Below, in pieces: positions 7,660 through 14,597 of a DNA stretch of 20,278 bases. Position 1 is the first letter of the stretch. Each line of letters starts with the position of its first letter. Source of the stretch: an uncultured Collinsella sp. (GTDB taxonomy: Bacteria > Actinomycetota > Coriobacteriia > Coriobacteriales > Coriobacteriaceae). A model generated the notes under the pieces. It worked only from the letters and a program-made list of their open reading frames with translations. It ran no database searches and was not told where the DNA came from. The DNA is taken from the NCBI GenBank assembly GCA_958427145.1, contig CAUAAZ010000038.1:1-20278 (forward strand), written 5' to 3'. Both the position numbers and the translations under genes were made by a program.

Positions 7660-8244
7660 TTAGTGACTCACCGGCGTCATGGTCCGCTCGAACAGCGCAT
7701 CGACCACGTCGGCGATTTCGGATCGGCGCTCTAGTACGTGGCCCGATTCCCACCACATGGTAAAGAGTCGAATAATACCGCCGGCGACAAACTCAGACGT
7801 TGTCTCGAGCGATACGGGCGCGAGCGCGTCCTCGTCAAGCGCGATCATCACGCGCCCGCGTATGGAGCGCGCGATGCGGTCGCAAATCATGCTGGTCAGC
7901 ATACCCGACATGCTGCTCGCCAAAATGTTATCCATGAGCTGCTCATGCGCCAGAATCAGATCCATGGCATCGGCGAACACTTCGTGGCGAAGCGTGCGTA
8001 CGTCCTCGGCGCCCTCCGCGCCATCCGCATCGGCCCGCTTTTGCGGCAGGCCCGACATGAGCTCATCGATATAGAAGGCAAAGTAATCGTTTTTGTCGCG
8101 GAAGTGCTTGTAGAACGTCGTCCGACGAATCATAGCGCGGTCGCACAGCATGGCAACCGTCACGTCCTCAAACCGATGCTCTTCGAGCAGCTCAGTAAAG
8201 GCCTCGAACAGGGCCCGATAGGTTTTCTTGATGCGAAGGTCCAT
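7660..8244 (-). CDS. TetR family transcriptional regulator
   Basis: This 194-residue DNA-binding protein has the classic N-terminal TetR helix-turn-helix: KKTYRALFEAFTELLEEHRFEDVTVAMLCDRAMIRRTTFYKHFRDKNDY (about residues 6-54), with the RTTFYKHF recognition-helix signature. The rest is a helical ligand or dimerisation domain of the TetR C-terminal type, including a hydrophobic segment FVAGGIIRLFTMWW near residue 160. ATG at 8244 has GGAGGG 8 nt upstream, whereas the longer frame to 8280 has no such site. It is transcribed divergently from lemA, with 212 bp between them, and converges on tRNA-Ser. No adjacent efflux gene shows what it controls. Confidence 0.92.
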   Translation of the reverse strand: MDLRIKKTYRALFEAFTELLEEHRFEDVTVAMLCDRAMIRRTTFYKHFRDKNDYFAFYIDELMSGLPQKRADADGAEGAEDVRTLRHEVFADAMDLILAHEQLMDNILASSMSGMLTSMICDRIARSIRGRVMIALDEDALAPVSLETTSEFVAGGIIRLFTMWWESGHVLERRSEIADVVDALFERTMTPVSH

Positions 8245-8365
8245 ATATATCGCCCTCCTCAAGGAGAAGACAACGCTCACTAATCTGTCGCATATCTTAC
8301 ACCTGTATCGCCCGCCCCCTGGCGAATGGCCTTACCTTGGCGGAAACATAACGCTTACCGGAAAG

Positions 8366-8395
8366 TTCGGTATCGCCAAAGGTTGCGGGTATACT
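8366..8395 (+). promoter_or_regulatory. Possible lemA promoter
   Basis: A good -10 box TATACT (8390-8395) lies 18 bp after a weak -35 box TTCGGT (8366-8371), about 60 bp before the lemA start. The -35 match is poor, so this is tentative. Confidence 0.4.
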
Positions 8396-8456
8396 AGTAG
8401 CGTTACACCAACGGCAGCCGGCGGAAGACGCCGCGGCCATTCGAAACGGAGACACC

Positions 8457-9008
8457 ATGATTCCCGTCATCATCGGTATCGTTGTTGTCGTTGTGATTGT
8501 CTGCGCCATCGCCGGCATCTACAACAACATGGTCACCAAGCGCAATCGCATTGATAACGCCTGGCAGAACATCGACACGCAGCTGCAGCGCCGCAACGAC
8601 CTGATCCCTAACCTGGTCGAAACCGTCAAGGGCTACGCCAAACACGAGCAGGACACGCTTGCCGCCGTGGTCAACGCGCGCAACGCCGCCGTGAGCGCCA
8701 CCACGCCCGAAGCCAAGATGGAAGCCGACAACGTGCTGACCGGCGCCCTGCGCCAGCTCTTCGCCGTGGCCGAGGCTTACCCCGATCTTAAGGCGAACAC
8801 CAACTTTACGCAGCTCCAAGCCACGCTCGAAGACACCGAGAACAAGGTGAGCTACGCACGCCAGAGCTACAACGACTGCGTGCTTAGCTACAACAACGCC
8901 ATCCAGACCTTCCCGGCCGTCATCTTTGCCGGCATCTTCCAGTTTAAGGAGCGCCAGGGCTTCGAGGCCGCCGAAGCTGCCCGCCAGGCACCGACCGTCA
9001 AGTTCTAA
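8457..9008 (+). CDS. lemA: LemA family protein
   Basis: This 183-residue membrane-anchored protein has an N-terminal transmembrane helix (about residues 3-22) followed by the conserved LemA helical domain. That domain shows YNNMVTKRNRIDNAWQNIDTQLQRRNDLIPNLVETVKGYAKHE, then LQATLEDTENKVSYARQSYNDCVLSYNNAIQTFPA and the terminal FKERQGFEA. Length and motifs are typical of the family. The family's biochemical role is not settled; members often accompany TPM-domain or HtpX-like membrane proteins, but none is adjacent here and the gene appears monocistronic. ATG at 8457 is supported by GGAG 7 nt upstream, and a strong terminator follows. Confidence 0.95.
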   Translation: MIPVIIGIVVVVVIVCAIAGIYNNMVTKRNRIDNAWQNIDTQLQRRNDLIPNLVETVKGYAKHEQDTLAAVVNARNAAVSATTPEAKMEADNVLTGALRQLFAVAEAYPDLKANTNFTQLQATLEDTENKVSYARQSYNDCVLSYNNAIQTFPAVIFAGIFQFKERQGFEAAEAARQAPTVKF

Positions 9009-9044
9009 CAGATCCGCAGCGTATCCTTAATCGGGTATATGCAT

Positions 9045-9083
9045 AAACCGCCTCGTCGAATGCATACTTCGACGGGGCGGTTT
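9045..9083 (+). terminator. Intrinsic terminator after lemA
   Basis: A 16-bp stem with one G-T pair (arms 9045-9060 and 9068-9083, starting AAACCGCC and ending GGCGGTTT) closes a 7-nt loop and is followed by TCCTTTG. It lies 36 bp after the lemA stop. Confidence 0.85.
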
Positions 9084-9342
9084 CCTTTGTTGCGAAGGTC
9101 CCCCTCTAAGCACCGTGCATTTTTAGGAGTATTCAATATAACCAAGGGCTTCGGGCGCCACGATAAATGCCAAAGACCGCGAATATCCCTGCAAATCAAA
9201 CGCTGTCAGCCCATAACCCCGTCCATCATTCGTAGAAAACATCGAGAAATCCCGATTTTTCGCCCGAAGTCGGTATGCAGTGGCCTTCGATTGCAGAATA
9301 CTCGCAAAAATGCACGTCGCCACCACCCCCACATGCGCGAAC
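9084..9342. other. Intergenic stretch of unknown role
   Basis: No gene is supported here. A minus-strand frame (9123-9377, 84 residues) has a hydrophobic N-terminal segment and reads somewhat like protein. Its ATG has no ribosome binding site, however, and its first codons overlap the terminator hairpin after ilvE. It may be a decayed gene or part of an interspersed repeat. Confidence 0.4.
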
Positions 9343-9343
9343 C

Positions 9344-9372
9344 AAAACAAAAGCGCGGTCAATAGGCCGCGC
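9344..9372 (-). terminator. Intrinsic terminator downstream of ilvE
   Basis: Arms GCGCGG (9353-9358) and CCGCGC (9367-9372) form a hairpin followed on the minus strand by TTTTGTTTT (9352-9344). It would end ilvE transcripts about 200 nt after the stop codon, downstream of the large palindrome. Confidence 0.7.
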
Positions 9373-9424
9373 ACCATCTTTATTCAGATTAATTATTGCC
9401 CGTTGTGGCAACGCCGAGCCCGCA

Positions 9425-9549
9425 GGGCGGAGAGCAAGTTCCCTCCCGGCGCATTCCGCAGGACGCAAGAAGCCCTCGCCACACGAAGTGCGCAGCGAGG
9501 GCTTCTTGCATGTCCGAGGACGCGCCGGGAGGGAACTTGCTCTCCGCCC
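9425..9549. repeat. 125-bp nested palindrome
   Basis: The outer arms 9425-9452 and 9522-9549 are perfect 28-bp inverted repeats. Inside them, GCAAGAAGCCCTCGC (9465-9479) and GCGAGGGCTTCTTGC (9495-9509) form a second perfect 15-bp stem, extended by GGAC/GTCC (9461-9464 and 9512-9515). In RNA of either strand it would fold into one very stable long hairpin. It begins 16 bp after the ilvE stop codon. It could be a terminator, an mRNA-stabilising element, or a small non-autonomous palindromic mobile element. Confidence 0.9.
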
Positions 9550-9565
9550 GGGCAGGTAAGACGAA

Positions 9566-10618
9566 TTACGCGACGGTGTAAACCCAGTTGTGCTTATCCT
9601 CAACAGCACCAGACTGGATGCCCGTCAGGGTCTCGCGGAGCTTCTTCATCACAGGACCGATCTCGGTGTAGCCAGCCGGGAAGGTCACAGTCTCGTCGGC
9701 ACCGTAGACCTTGTTGTCGATCTCGCCGACCGGGGAGATAACGGCAGCGGTGCCGCACAAACCGCACTCAACAAAGGTGCCGGCCTTGACCTCGGCCCAC
9801 TCGACGGGACGCTGGTCGACGGTCATGCCCAGGTCCTCAGCGACCTGAACGAGCGAACGACGGGTGATGGAGGGAAGAATAGAGTCGGTGTGCGACTGCG
9901 GAACGACGAGCGTGCCGTCCTCCTTCACGAACAGGACGTTGGCGCCACCGGTCTCCTCGACATAGGTGCGGGACTCGGAGTCGAGATACAGGTTCTCGGC
10001 ATAGCCCTCGCGGTGAGCCTCCATCGTGGGCTTCAGGGACATGGCGTAGTTGAGGCCGGCCTTGATGTTGCCGGTGCCGTGCGGTGCGGCGCGGTCGTAC
10101 TCGGAAACGCGCAGCTTGACAGGCTTGAGGCCACCCTTAAAGTACGGACCGACCGGGGTCACGAGAATGCGGAACGTGTACTCAGGAGCGGGAGCCACGC
10201 CGATTACGTCACCGGAGCCGATCATAAACGGACGCACATACAGGGTCGCGCCAGAGCCGAAGGGCGGAACCCATGCGGCGTTGGCAGAAACGACCTGCTT
10301 GACGGCCTCCACGAACTTGTCCTTGGGGAACGGGGGCATCTCAAGGCGCTGCGCGGAGTTATACATACGCTCGGCGTTCATGTCGGGACGGAAGCAGACG
10401 ATGCTGCCGTCCTCGGCGGTGTAGGCCTTCAGGCCCTCAAAGACCTCCTGGCAGTAATGGAAGATGCCGCCGCACTCGGAGACATGCAGGGTGTGGTCGG
10501 TGGTCAGGCCGCCCTCGTCCCACTCGCCGTCCTTCCAATGGGCCTCGTAGCTGTAATCGGTCTTCATGTAGCCAAAGCCGAGGCTACCCCAATCGATATC
10601 CTTCTTCTCGACAGTCAT
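9566..10618 (-). CDS. ilvE: Branched-chain amino acid aminotransferase
   Basis: This 350-residue cytoplasmic PLP enzyme (fold type IV) exchanges amino groups between Leu, Ile or Val and 2-oxoglutarate, the last step of their synthesis. The catalytic Lys lies in GTGNIKAGLNYA (K186), and EVFEGLKAY (58-66), FRPDMNAERM (76-85), LYVRPFM (126-132), YLDSESRTYVEETGGANVLFV (211-231) and CGLCGTAAVISPV (285-297) are typical of the BCAT family. Length is normal. ATG at 10618 is preceded by AAGGAG with a 6-nt gap; the frame stays open 49 codons upstream, but that part is low-complexity and Arg-rich and is probably leader. The gene is monocistronic between two terminators. Confidence 0.97.
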   Translation of the reverse strand: MTVEKKDIDWGSLGFGYMKTDYSYEAHWKDGEWDEGGLTTDHTLHVSECGGIFHYCQEVFEGLKAYTAEDGSIVCFRPDMNAERMYNSAQRLEMPPFPKDKFVEAVKQVVSANAAWVPPFGSGATLYVRPFMIGSGDVIGVAPAPEYTFRILVTPVGPYFKGGLKPVKLRVSEYDRAAPHGTGNIKAGLNYAMSLKPTMEAHREGYAENLYLDSESRTYVEETGGANVLFVKEDGTLVVPQSHTDSILPSITRRSLVQVAEDLGMTVDQRPVEWAEVKAGTFVECGLCGTAAVISPVGEIDNKVYGADETVTFPAGYTEIGPVMKKLRETLTGIQSGAVEDKHNWVYTVA

Positions 10619-10772
10619 ATGTCGCTCCTTACATACACGGTTGCATACTCGCGAACCCGCACGCAAGGACCGAAGCCGGCCGCGTCGCAACGTCGCATAC
10701 CCGGAAGCGTAGAGCCGGGCAGGACACGCGGGCAGCATCAAAGCCGATGGCGCGTCGATTCGCATGCAGGTG

Positions 10773-10801
10773 ATTGTACTCCCCGCACGCCTTGGATAAA
10801 A
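10773..10801 (-). promoter_or_regulatory. Possible ilvE promoter with a long leader
   Basis: A good -10 box TACAAT (10773-10778) lies 17 bp from a weak -35 box TTTTAT (10796-10801) on the minus strand. Transcription would start near 10766, giving a leader of about 148 nt. I see no T-box sequence in the leader and no run of Leu, Ile or Val codons. Confidence 0.4.
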
Positions 10802-10848
10802 CGCTTTTCTTTAACTAAGTAAAGTATTTTCATTTGCCTTCAACACAA

Positions 10849-10880
10849 AAGGCCCGCCATCGAATCCGATGACGGGCCTT
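10849..10880 (-). terminator. Intrinsic terminator after the DedA gene
   Basis: Arms AAGGCCCGCCATCG (10849-10862) and CGATGACGGGCCTT (10867-10880) pair with one mismatch around a 4-nt loop. On the minus strand a T-rich stretch (TTTTGTGTT) follows. It ends the DedA transcript before the ilvE promoter. Confidence 0.8.
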
Positions 10881-10908
10881 GGAATTAACGTCCGGAAACA
10901 AGCTCGGA

Positions 10909-11556
10909 CTAGGCGTTCTTTTTACCGAGCTTAGCCTTAACCAGACCGACCACGGTCGGGATGATCGACACGGCGACAATCCCGATGATCAGCAGCTCAA
11001 AGTGCTCCTGCACAAACGGAATGCCACCAAAGAAGTAACCCAGCAGCGTAAAGACCGTCGACCAGGTAATGCCACCCAACACGTTAAAGACGATAAAGTT
11101 GCGCCAATGCATGCCGCCCATGCCAGCGATAAAAGGCACAAAGGTGCGGATGAACGGGAAGAAGCGGCCGAGGAAGATGGCCAGATGGCCCCACTTGTCC
11201 AAGAAATCCTCGGACTTTTTGATGCGCTCGGGCGTCATGGCCTTTACCTTGCCCGAGGCGATGATCTTGCGGCCAAAGAAGTGGCCAATCATAAAGTTGC
11301 ACTGATCGCCCAGGATGGCTGCGGCCCATGCGGTGGCCAGAAGCGCCACGATGTTAAAGCCGCCATTATGGGCAAAGAAGCCCGAGGCAAACAGCAGCGA
11401 GTCGCCGGGAAGGAACGGGAAGAACACCACGCCCGTCTCGATAAAGATGATTAGGAACACGCAGCCGTAGGCCATAAGCGGGCCGGCGGCGATCCAGCTG
11501 GCGATCGCGGTGCGCGGGTCCTTAAGCAGCTCGGCGATAAAATTGATGAAACCCAT
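10909..11556 (-). CDS. DedA family integral membrane protein
   Basis: This 215-residue polytopic membrane protein belongs to the DedA/VTT family, which is linked to lipid-carrier or phospholipid flipping and to envelope homeostasis. Family signatures are visible: an acidic residue in IFIETGVVFFPFLPGDSLLFASGFFA (the FLPGDSLLF box) and the arginine-containing re-entrant motif GRFFPFIRTFVPFIAGMGGM. Several hydrophobic helices are spread over the protein, and the C-terminus is basic (KAKLGKKNA). ATG at 11556 has AGAGG 9 nt upstream; the frame continues to 11640 without a ribosome binding site. A TATACT -10 box (11603-11608, minus) and a GGTTGCG/CGCAACC dyad (11610-11616 and 11630-11636) precede it. 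It is divergent from cysE. Confidence 0.93.
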   Translation of the reverse strand: MGFINFIAELLKDPRTAIASWIAAGPLMAYGCVFLIIFIETGVVFFPFLPGDSLLFASGFFAHNGGFNIVALLATAWAAAILGDQCNFMIGHFFGRKIIASGKVKAMTPERIKKSEDFLDKWGHLAIFLGRFFPFIRTFVPFIAGMGGMHWRNFIVFNVLGGITWSTVFTLLGYFFGGIPFVQEHFELLIIGIVAVSIIPTVVGLVKAKLGKKNA

Positions 11557-11711
11557 GAAGTAAAACCTCTCAGTTGTGGGCGCGGACACGTCCAAGTTGA
11601 CCAGTATACGGTTGCGGCGTCCCCTCGTGCGCAACCCCACAAAAGCATGACTCCATTACCAGCAAGTTTGCATAACTGACACTTGTCGCCCAAAGCAAAG
11701 CAAGATCGCCC

Positions 11712-11739
11712 TTCCTAATCCCTAGCGAATCGCTATACT
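11712..11739 (+). promoter_or_regulatory. Probable cysE promoter with overlapping palindrome
   Basis: The -10 box TATACT (11734-11739) lies 16 bp after TTCCTA (11712-11717). A palindrome TAGCGA-A-TCGCTA (11723-11735) covers the spacer and the start of the -10 box, as a repressor site would. The start codon is 42 bp downstream of the -10 box. Confidence 0.5.
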
Positions 11740-11780
11740 TTATTGAATCGCATTGTCACGGCGCTAAGGGAGGGCGGCCG

Positions 11781-12485
11781 GTGAGCTTTATCAACACCAT
11801 TCGAGAGGACATCAAGACCGTCCAGGCGCAAGACCCCGCTGCGCAAAACGGTCTGGTCATCTTCCTTTCCTACCCCGGCTTGCACGCCAAGTGGAACCAC
11901 GTGCCCGAGCACTGGCTGTGGGAACACGGCCATCGATCGCTTGCCCGTGTGCTCTCGCAAATCACCCGCCACATCACCGGCGTCGAGATTCATCCCGCCG
12001 CGCAGATCGGCAAGCACTTCTTTATCGACCACGCCATGGGCGTCGTTATTGGCGAGACTGCCATCGTGGGCGACAACTGTGTGCTCTACCAGGGCGTCAC
12101 GCTCGGCGGCACCGGCAACGAGACCGGCAAGCGCCACCCCACCCTGGGCAACAATGTCACGGTGGGCACGGGCGCCAAGGTGCTTGGCAACATCCACATC
12201 GGCAACAACGTCAAAATCGGCGGCAACTCGGTCGTCGTCAAGGACGTGCCCGACAACTGCACCGTCGTGGGCGTGCCCGGGCGCATCATCAAGCGCAACG
12301 GCTGCCGCGTGTTCGAGGAGAGCTTCGACGCCAAGCAGCATCGCGAGTACATGCCCGACGATGCCGCCGAGCAGAGCGCCCTCAACCGTCAGGGCATCAC
12401 CGAAAACGCCCGTCGCGTCAAGGAACTCGAGCAGGAGGTGGCCGAGCTCAAAGCCCTCGTCGCCAAGCTCGTGGACGAGCGCTAG
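11781..12485 (+). CDS. cysE: Serine O-acetyltransferase
   Basis: This 234-residue cytoplasmic enzyme transfers acetyl from acetyl-CoA to L-serine, giving O-acetylserine, the precursor of cysteine. It has the short bacterial CysE/EpsC form: an N-terminal helical part (1-65) and a left-handed beta-helix of hexapeptide repeats (about 67-170). Visible active-site motifs are FIDHAMGVVIGET (81-92, catalytic Asp83/His84), GVTLGGTG (105-112) and GKRHPTLG (116-123). The C-terminus (about 208-232, RRVKELEQEVAELKALVAKL) is a predicted heptad coiled coil, which is not universal in the family. The start is GTG at 11781, with GGGAGGG 6 nt upstream. No cysK is adjacent, so it is probably a single-gene unit. 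Confidence 0.96.
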   Translation: MSFINTIREDIKTVQAQDPAAQNGLVIFLSYPGLHAKWNHVPEHWLWEHGHRSLARVLSQITRHITGVEIHPAAQIGKHFFIDHAMGVVIGETAIVGDNCVLYQGVTLGGTGNETGKRHPTLGNNVTVGTGAKVLGNIHIGNNVKIGGNSVVVKDVPDNCTVVGVPGRIIKRNGCRVFEESFDAKQHREYMPDDAAEQSALNRQGITENARRVKELEQEVAELKALVAKLVDER

Positions 12486-12520
12486 AAGCGGACGGCCACC
12501 GACAACATTGACGCCAACAC

Positions 12521-12562
12521 AAAAGGCGCGCCAGGGAATCCGCCCCCGGCGCGCCTTCTTTT
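12521..12562. terminator. Bidirectional intrinsic terminator between cysE and the ABC operon
   Basis: Perfect arms AAGGCGCGCC (12523-12532) and GGCGCGCCTT (12548-12557) are followed by TTCTTTTC on the plus strand and by TTTTGTGTT on the minus strand. It serves the convergent ends of cysE and the exporter operon. Confidence 0.85.
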
Positions 12563-12595
12563 CGATGTGACATGCGGGACTGCCCCTTTGTCACC

Positions 12596-14596
12596 TTATG
12601 CGAACTGGCTTAGGTAGAGGTCGGCATAAGCGCCCTCGGCAGCCAGCAGCTCCTTGTGCGTACCCTGCTCGATGATATTGCCGTGATCCATGACCAGGAT
12701 GAGGTCGGCATCGACGATCGTCGACAGACGGTGCGCGATCACAAAGCTCGTGCGCCCGCGCATGAGCGCGTCCATGGCGCGGCCGATGGCGAGCTCGGTG
12801 CGCGTGTCCACGCTCGACGTCGCCTCGTCCAGGATGAGGATCGCCGGGTTGTTGAGCAGCACGCGCGCGATGGTCAGCAGCTGACGTTGGCCCTGGCTGA
12901 TGCTCTCGGCATCGTTAGCCACATGCGTGTCGTAGCCCTGCGGCATAGTGCGCACAAAGAAGTCGACCTGAGCGGCACGTGCAGCCGCGACAATCTCCTC
13001 GCGCGTCGCCTCGGGACAGCCATAGGCGATGTTCTCGGCAATGGTGCCATCGAACAGCCAGGCGTCCTGCAACACCATGCCAAACTGCTGGCGCAGCTCG
13101 CCGCGATCCATGCGGCTCGTGTCCACACCGTCGAGGGTAATGCGGCCACCGTCGATCTCGTAGAAGCGCATGAGCAGATTGATGAGCGTGGTCTTACCCG
13201 CACCCGTGGTTCCCACCACTGCGATCTTCTGACCCGGCTCGGCGGTAAACGACACGTCGCGCATAAGCGGCTTGTCGGGCGAATATCCAAAGCGCACGTG
13301 CTCAAAAGCGACACGGCCCTCCACCTTGCCCGGCAGCTTGGCGGCGGCCGCCGGCAACGGATCGGCTTCCATCTCGGACTCGTCGAGCAGGTCGAACACG
13401 CGCTCGGCGCTCGCCAGCGCGCTCTGCAGCGAGTTAAAGGTAAACGACAGCTGCGTCATGGGCTCGGACGCCTCATAGATAAACTGGAAGAACGCCTGGA
13501 ACACGCCGACGGTCATATGCCCGGCAACCAGCATGCTGCAGCCCACCAGCGCGATCACGATCTGCGCCAAGCGGCCGATAAAGCGCACCGCGGGACCGAC
13601 GGCGTTAATCATAAAGTCGGCCTTGGTGCTCACGCGCGCCAGCTCCCTCGAAGCCTCGTGCACCTCGGCAGAGCTCTGGCGCTCGCGGTTAAACGCACGG
13701 ATTACCAGACGGCCCGAGTAGCCTTCCTCGACCGCGCTCGTAATCTTGGACACCCACTCCTGGCGCTCGCCCGTCACATCGTGCGTGCGGCGCGAAACGA
13801 CCTTTGTCACCAGCAGCGAAAGCGCCGTAAAGAACAAAAAGACAAGCGTGAGCGGCACGCTAAACACGAACATCACGCTCACGGCGCCCACCACGGTACC
13901 GATCGACACCAGAAGCTGCAGCAAGCCGCGCTGCATGCTCTCGGACATCTTGTCCAAGTCATTGGTCGCACGGCTGACGACCTCGCCGGGTCGATGCGCG
14001 TCAAAGTAGGCAAGCGGCAGACGGTTGAGCTTTTGCGCGATGCGGTTGCGTAGGCGCAGGTTGAGGCGCTCGGCAACGCTCGACATCAAAAAGCTCTGGA
14101 GTGCGTAGAACGAGGCGGCGGCGGTCCAGATCATAAAGTAGATGAAGATGGTCCTGCCGCAGTTCTCCCAGGTAATGCTGAAGGTAGTGTTGTTGGCAAA
14201 CGCCAGCTTCATGTGCCCCCACAGCTCATCGATCACGCGGGCGCTGTAAGCCGGCGCCGCGGTGTTAAAGATGACATAGAACACGATGCTCGCGAACACG
14301 ATATAGAAGCGCCAATGGTCGCCGGCGGCCTCGCTCCACAGGCGGCGCACCGTCGCCCAGGTGTCGCGGGGCGTCTCGTCCTCGTCCTCGTCGTCAACGT
14401 CGCGCATGCGCTCCGCCTCGGCGCGGGCGCGCTCGTCCTCGGCGCGCTCGTTTTCCTCGTAGAGTGCCTGGCGGCGAGCCTCGCGCTCCGCCGCCTTGGC
14501 GGCTTCGTCCAGGTCGGGCGCGACGCCCGTCCCCCCGACTGTCCCTGCAACCGCGGCGCCATCGGCAATGCCCTGCTTCTTGGGCTTCTCGGTCAT
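12596..14596 (-). CDS. ABC exporter half-transporter, complete ATP site, acidic N-terminal extension
   Basis: This 666-residue half-transporter is the last gene of the marR-ABC-ABC operon. The membrane domain is at about 95-395 and the nucleotide-binding domain at 428-666. Walker A GTTGAGKTT (462-470), signature SQGQ (567-570), Walker B ILILDEA with the catalytic Glu591, and the switch His622 are all present, so this is the hydrolysing half. The first 85 residues are unusual: an Ala/Glu/Arg-rich probable coiled coil (about 30-66) followed by an acidic stretch DVDDEDEDE (67-75). ATG at 14596 has GGAGG 8 nt upstream; a GTG at 14605 would overlap that site. The start lies 1 bp after the stop of the upstream gene, implying translational coupling and a heterodimer with it. 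Confidence 0.94.
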   Translation of the reverse strand: MTEKPKKQGIADGAAVAGTVGGTGVAPDLDEAAKAAEREARRQALYEENERAEDERARAEAERMRDVDDEDEDETPRDTWATVRRLWSEAAGDHWRFYIVFASIVFYVIFNTAAPAYSARVIDELWGHMKLAFANNTTFSITWENCGRTIFIYFMIWTAAASFYALQSFLMSSVAERLNLRLRNRIAQKLNRLPLAYFDAHRPGEVVSRATNDLDKMSESMQRGLLQLLVSIGTVVGAVSVMFVFSVPLTLVFLFFTALSLLVTKVVSRRTHDVTGERQEWVSKITSAVEEGYSGRLVIRAFNRERQSSAEVHEASRELARVSTKADFMINAVGPAVRFIGRLAQIVIALVGCSMLVAGHMTVGVFQAFFQFIYEASEPMTQLSFTFNSLQSALASAERVFDLLDESEMEADPLPAAAAKLPGKVEGRVAFEHVRFGYSPDKPLMRDVSFTAEPGQKIAVVGTTGAGKTTLINLLMRFYEIDGGRITLDGVDTSRMDRGELRQQFGMVLQDAWLFDGTIAENIAYGCPEATREEIVAAARAAQVDFFVRTMPQGYDTHVANDAESISQGQRQLLTIARVLLNNPAILILDEATSSVDTRTELAIGRAMDALMRGRTSFVIAHRLSTIVDADLILVMDHGNIIEQGTHKELLAAEGAYADLYLSQFA

Positions 14597-14597
14597 G

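Noticed and set aside
7660..8244. TetR gene as regulator of a nearby efflux pump
   Set aside because: The ABC operons are more than 2 kb away with other units between them, and no matching operator was seen, so no target can be named.
10619..10765. N-terminal extension of IlvE by 49 residues
   Set aside because: The extension is Arg-rich and low in complexity, and AAGGAG sits perfectly before the internal ATG at 10618.
9590..10822. 410-residue plus-strand frame opposite ilvE
   Set aside because: ilvE on the other strand has the full set of family motifs and a good ribosome binding site; the plus frame has neither.
10619..10840. T-box riboswitch upstream of ilvE
   Set aside because: No AGGGTGG-type T-box core or specifier-loop arrangement is present in the leader.
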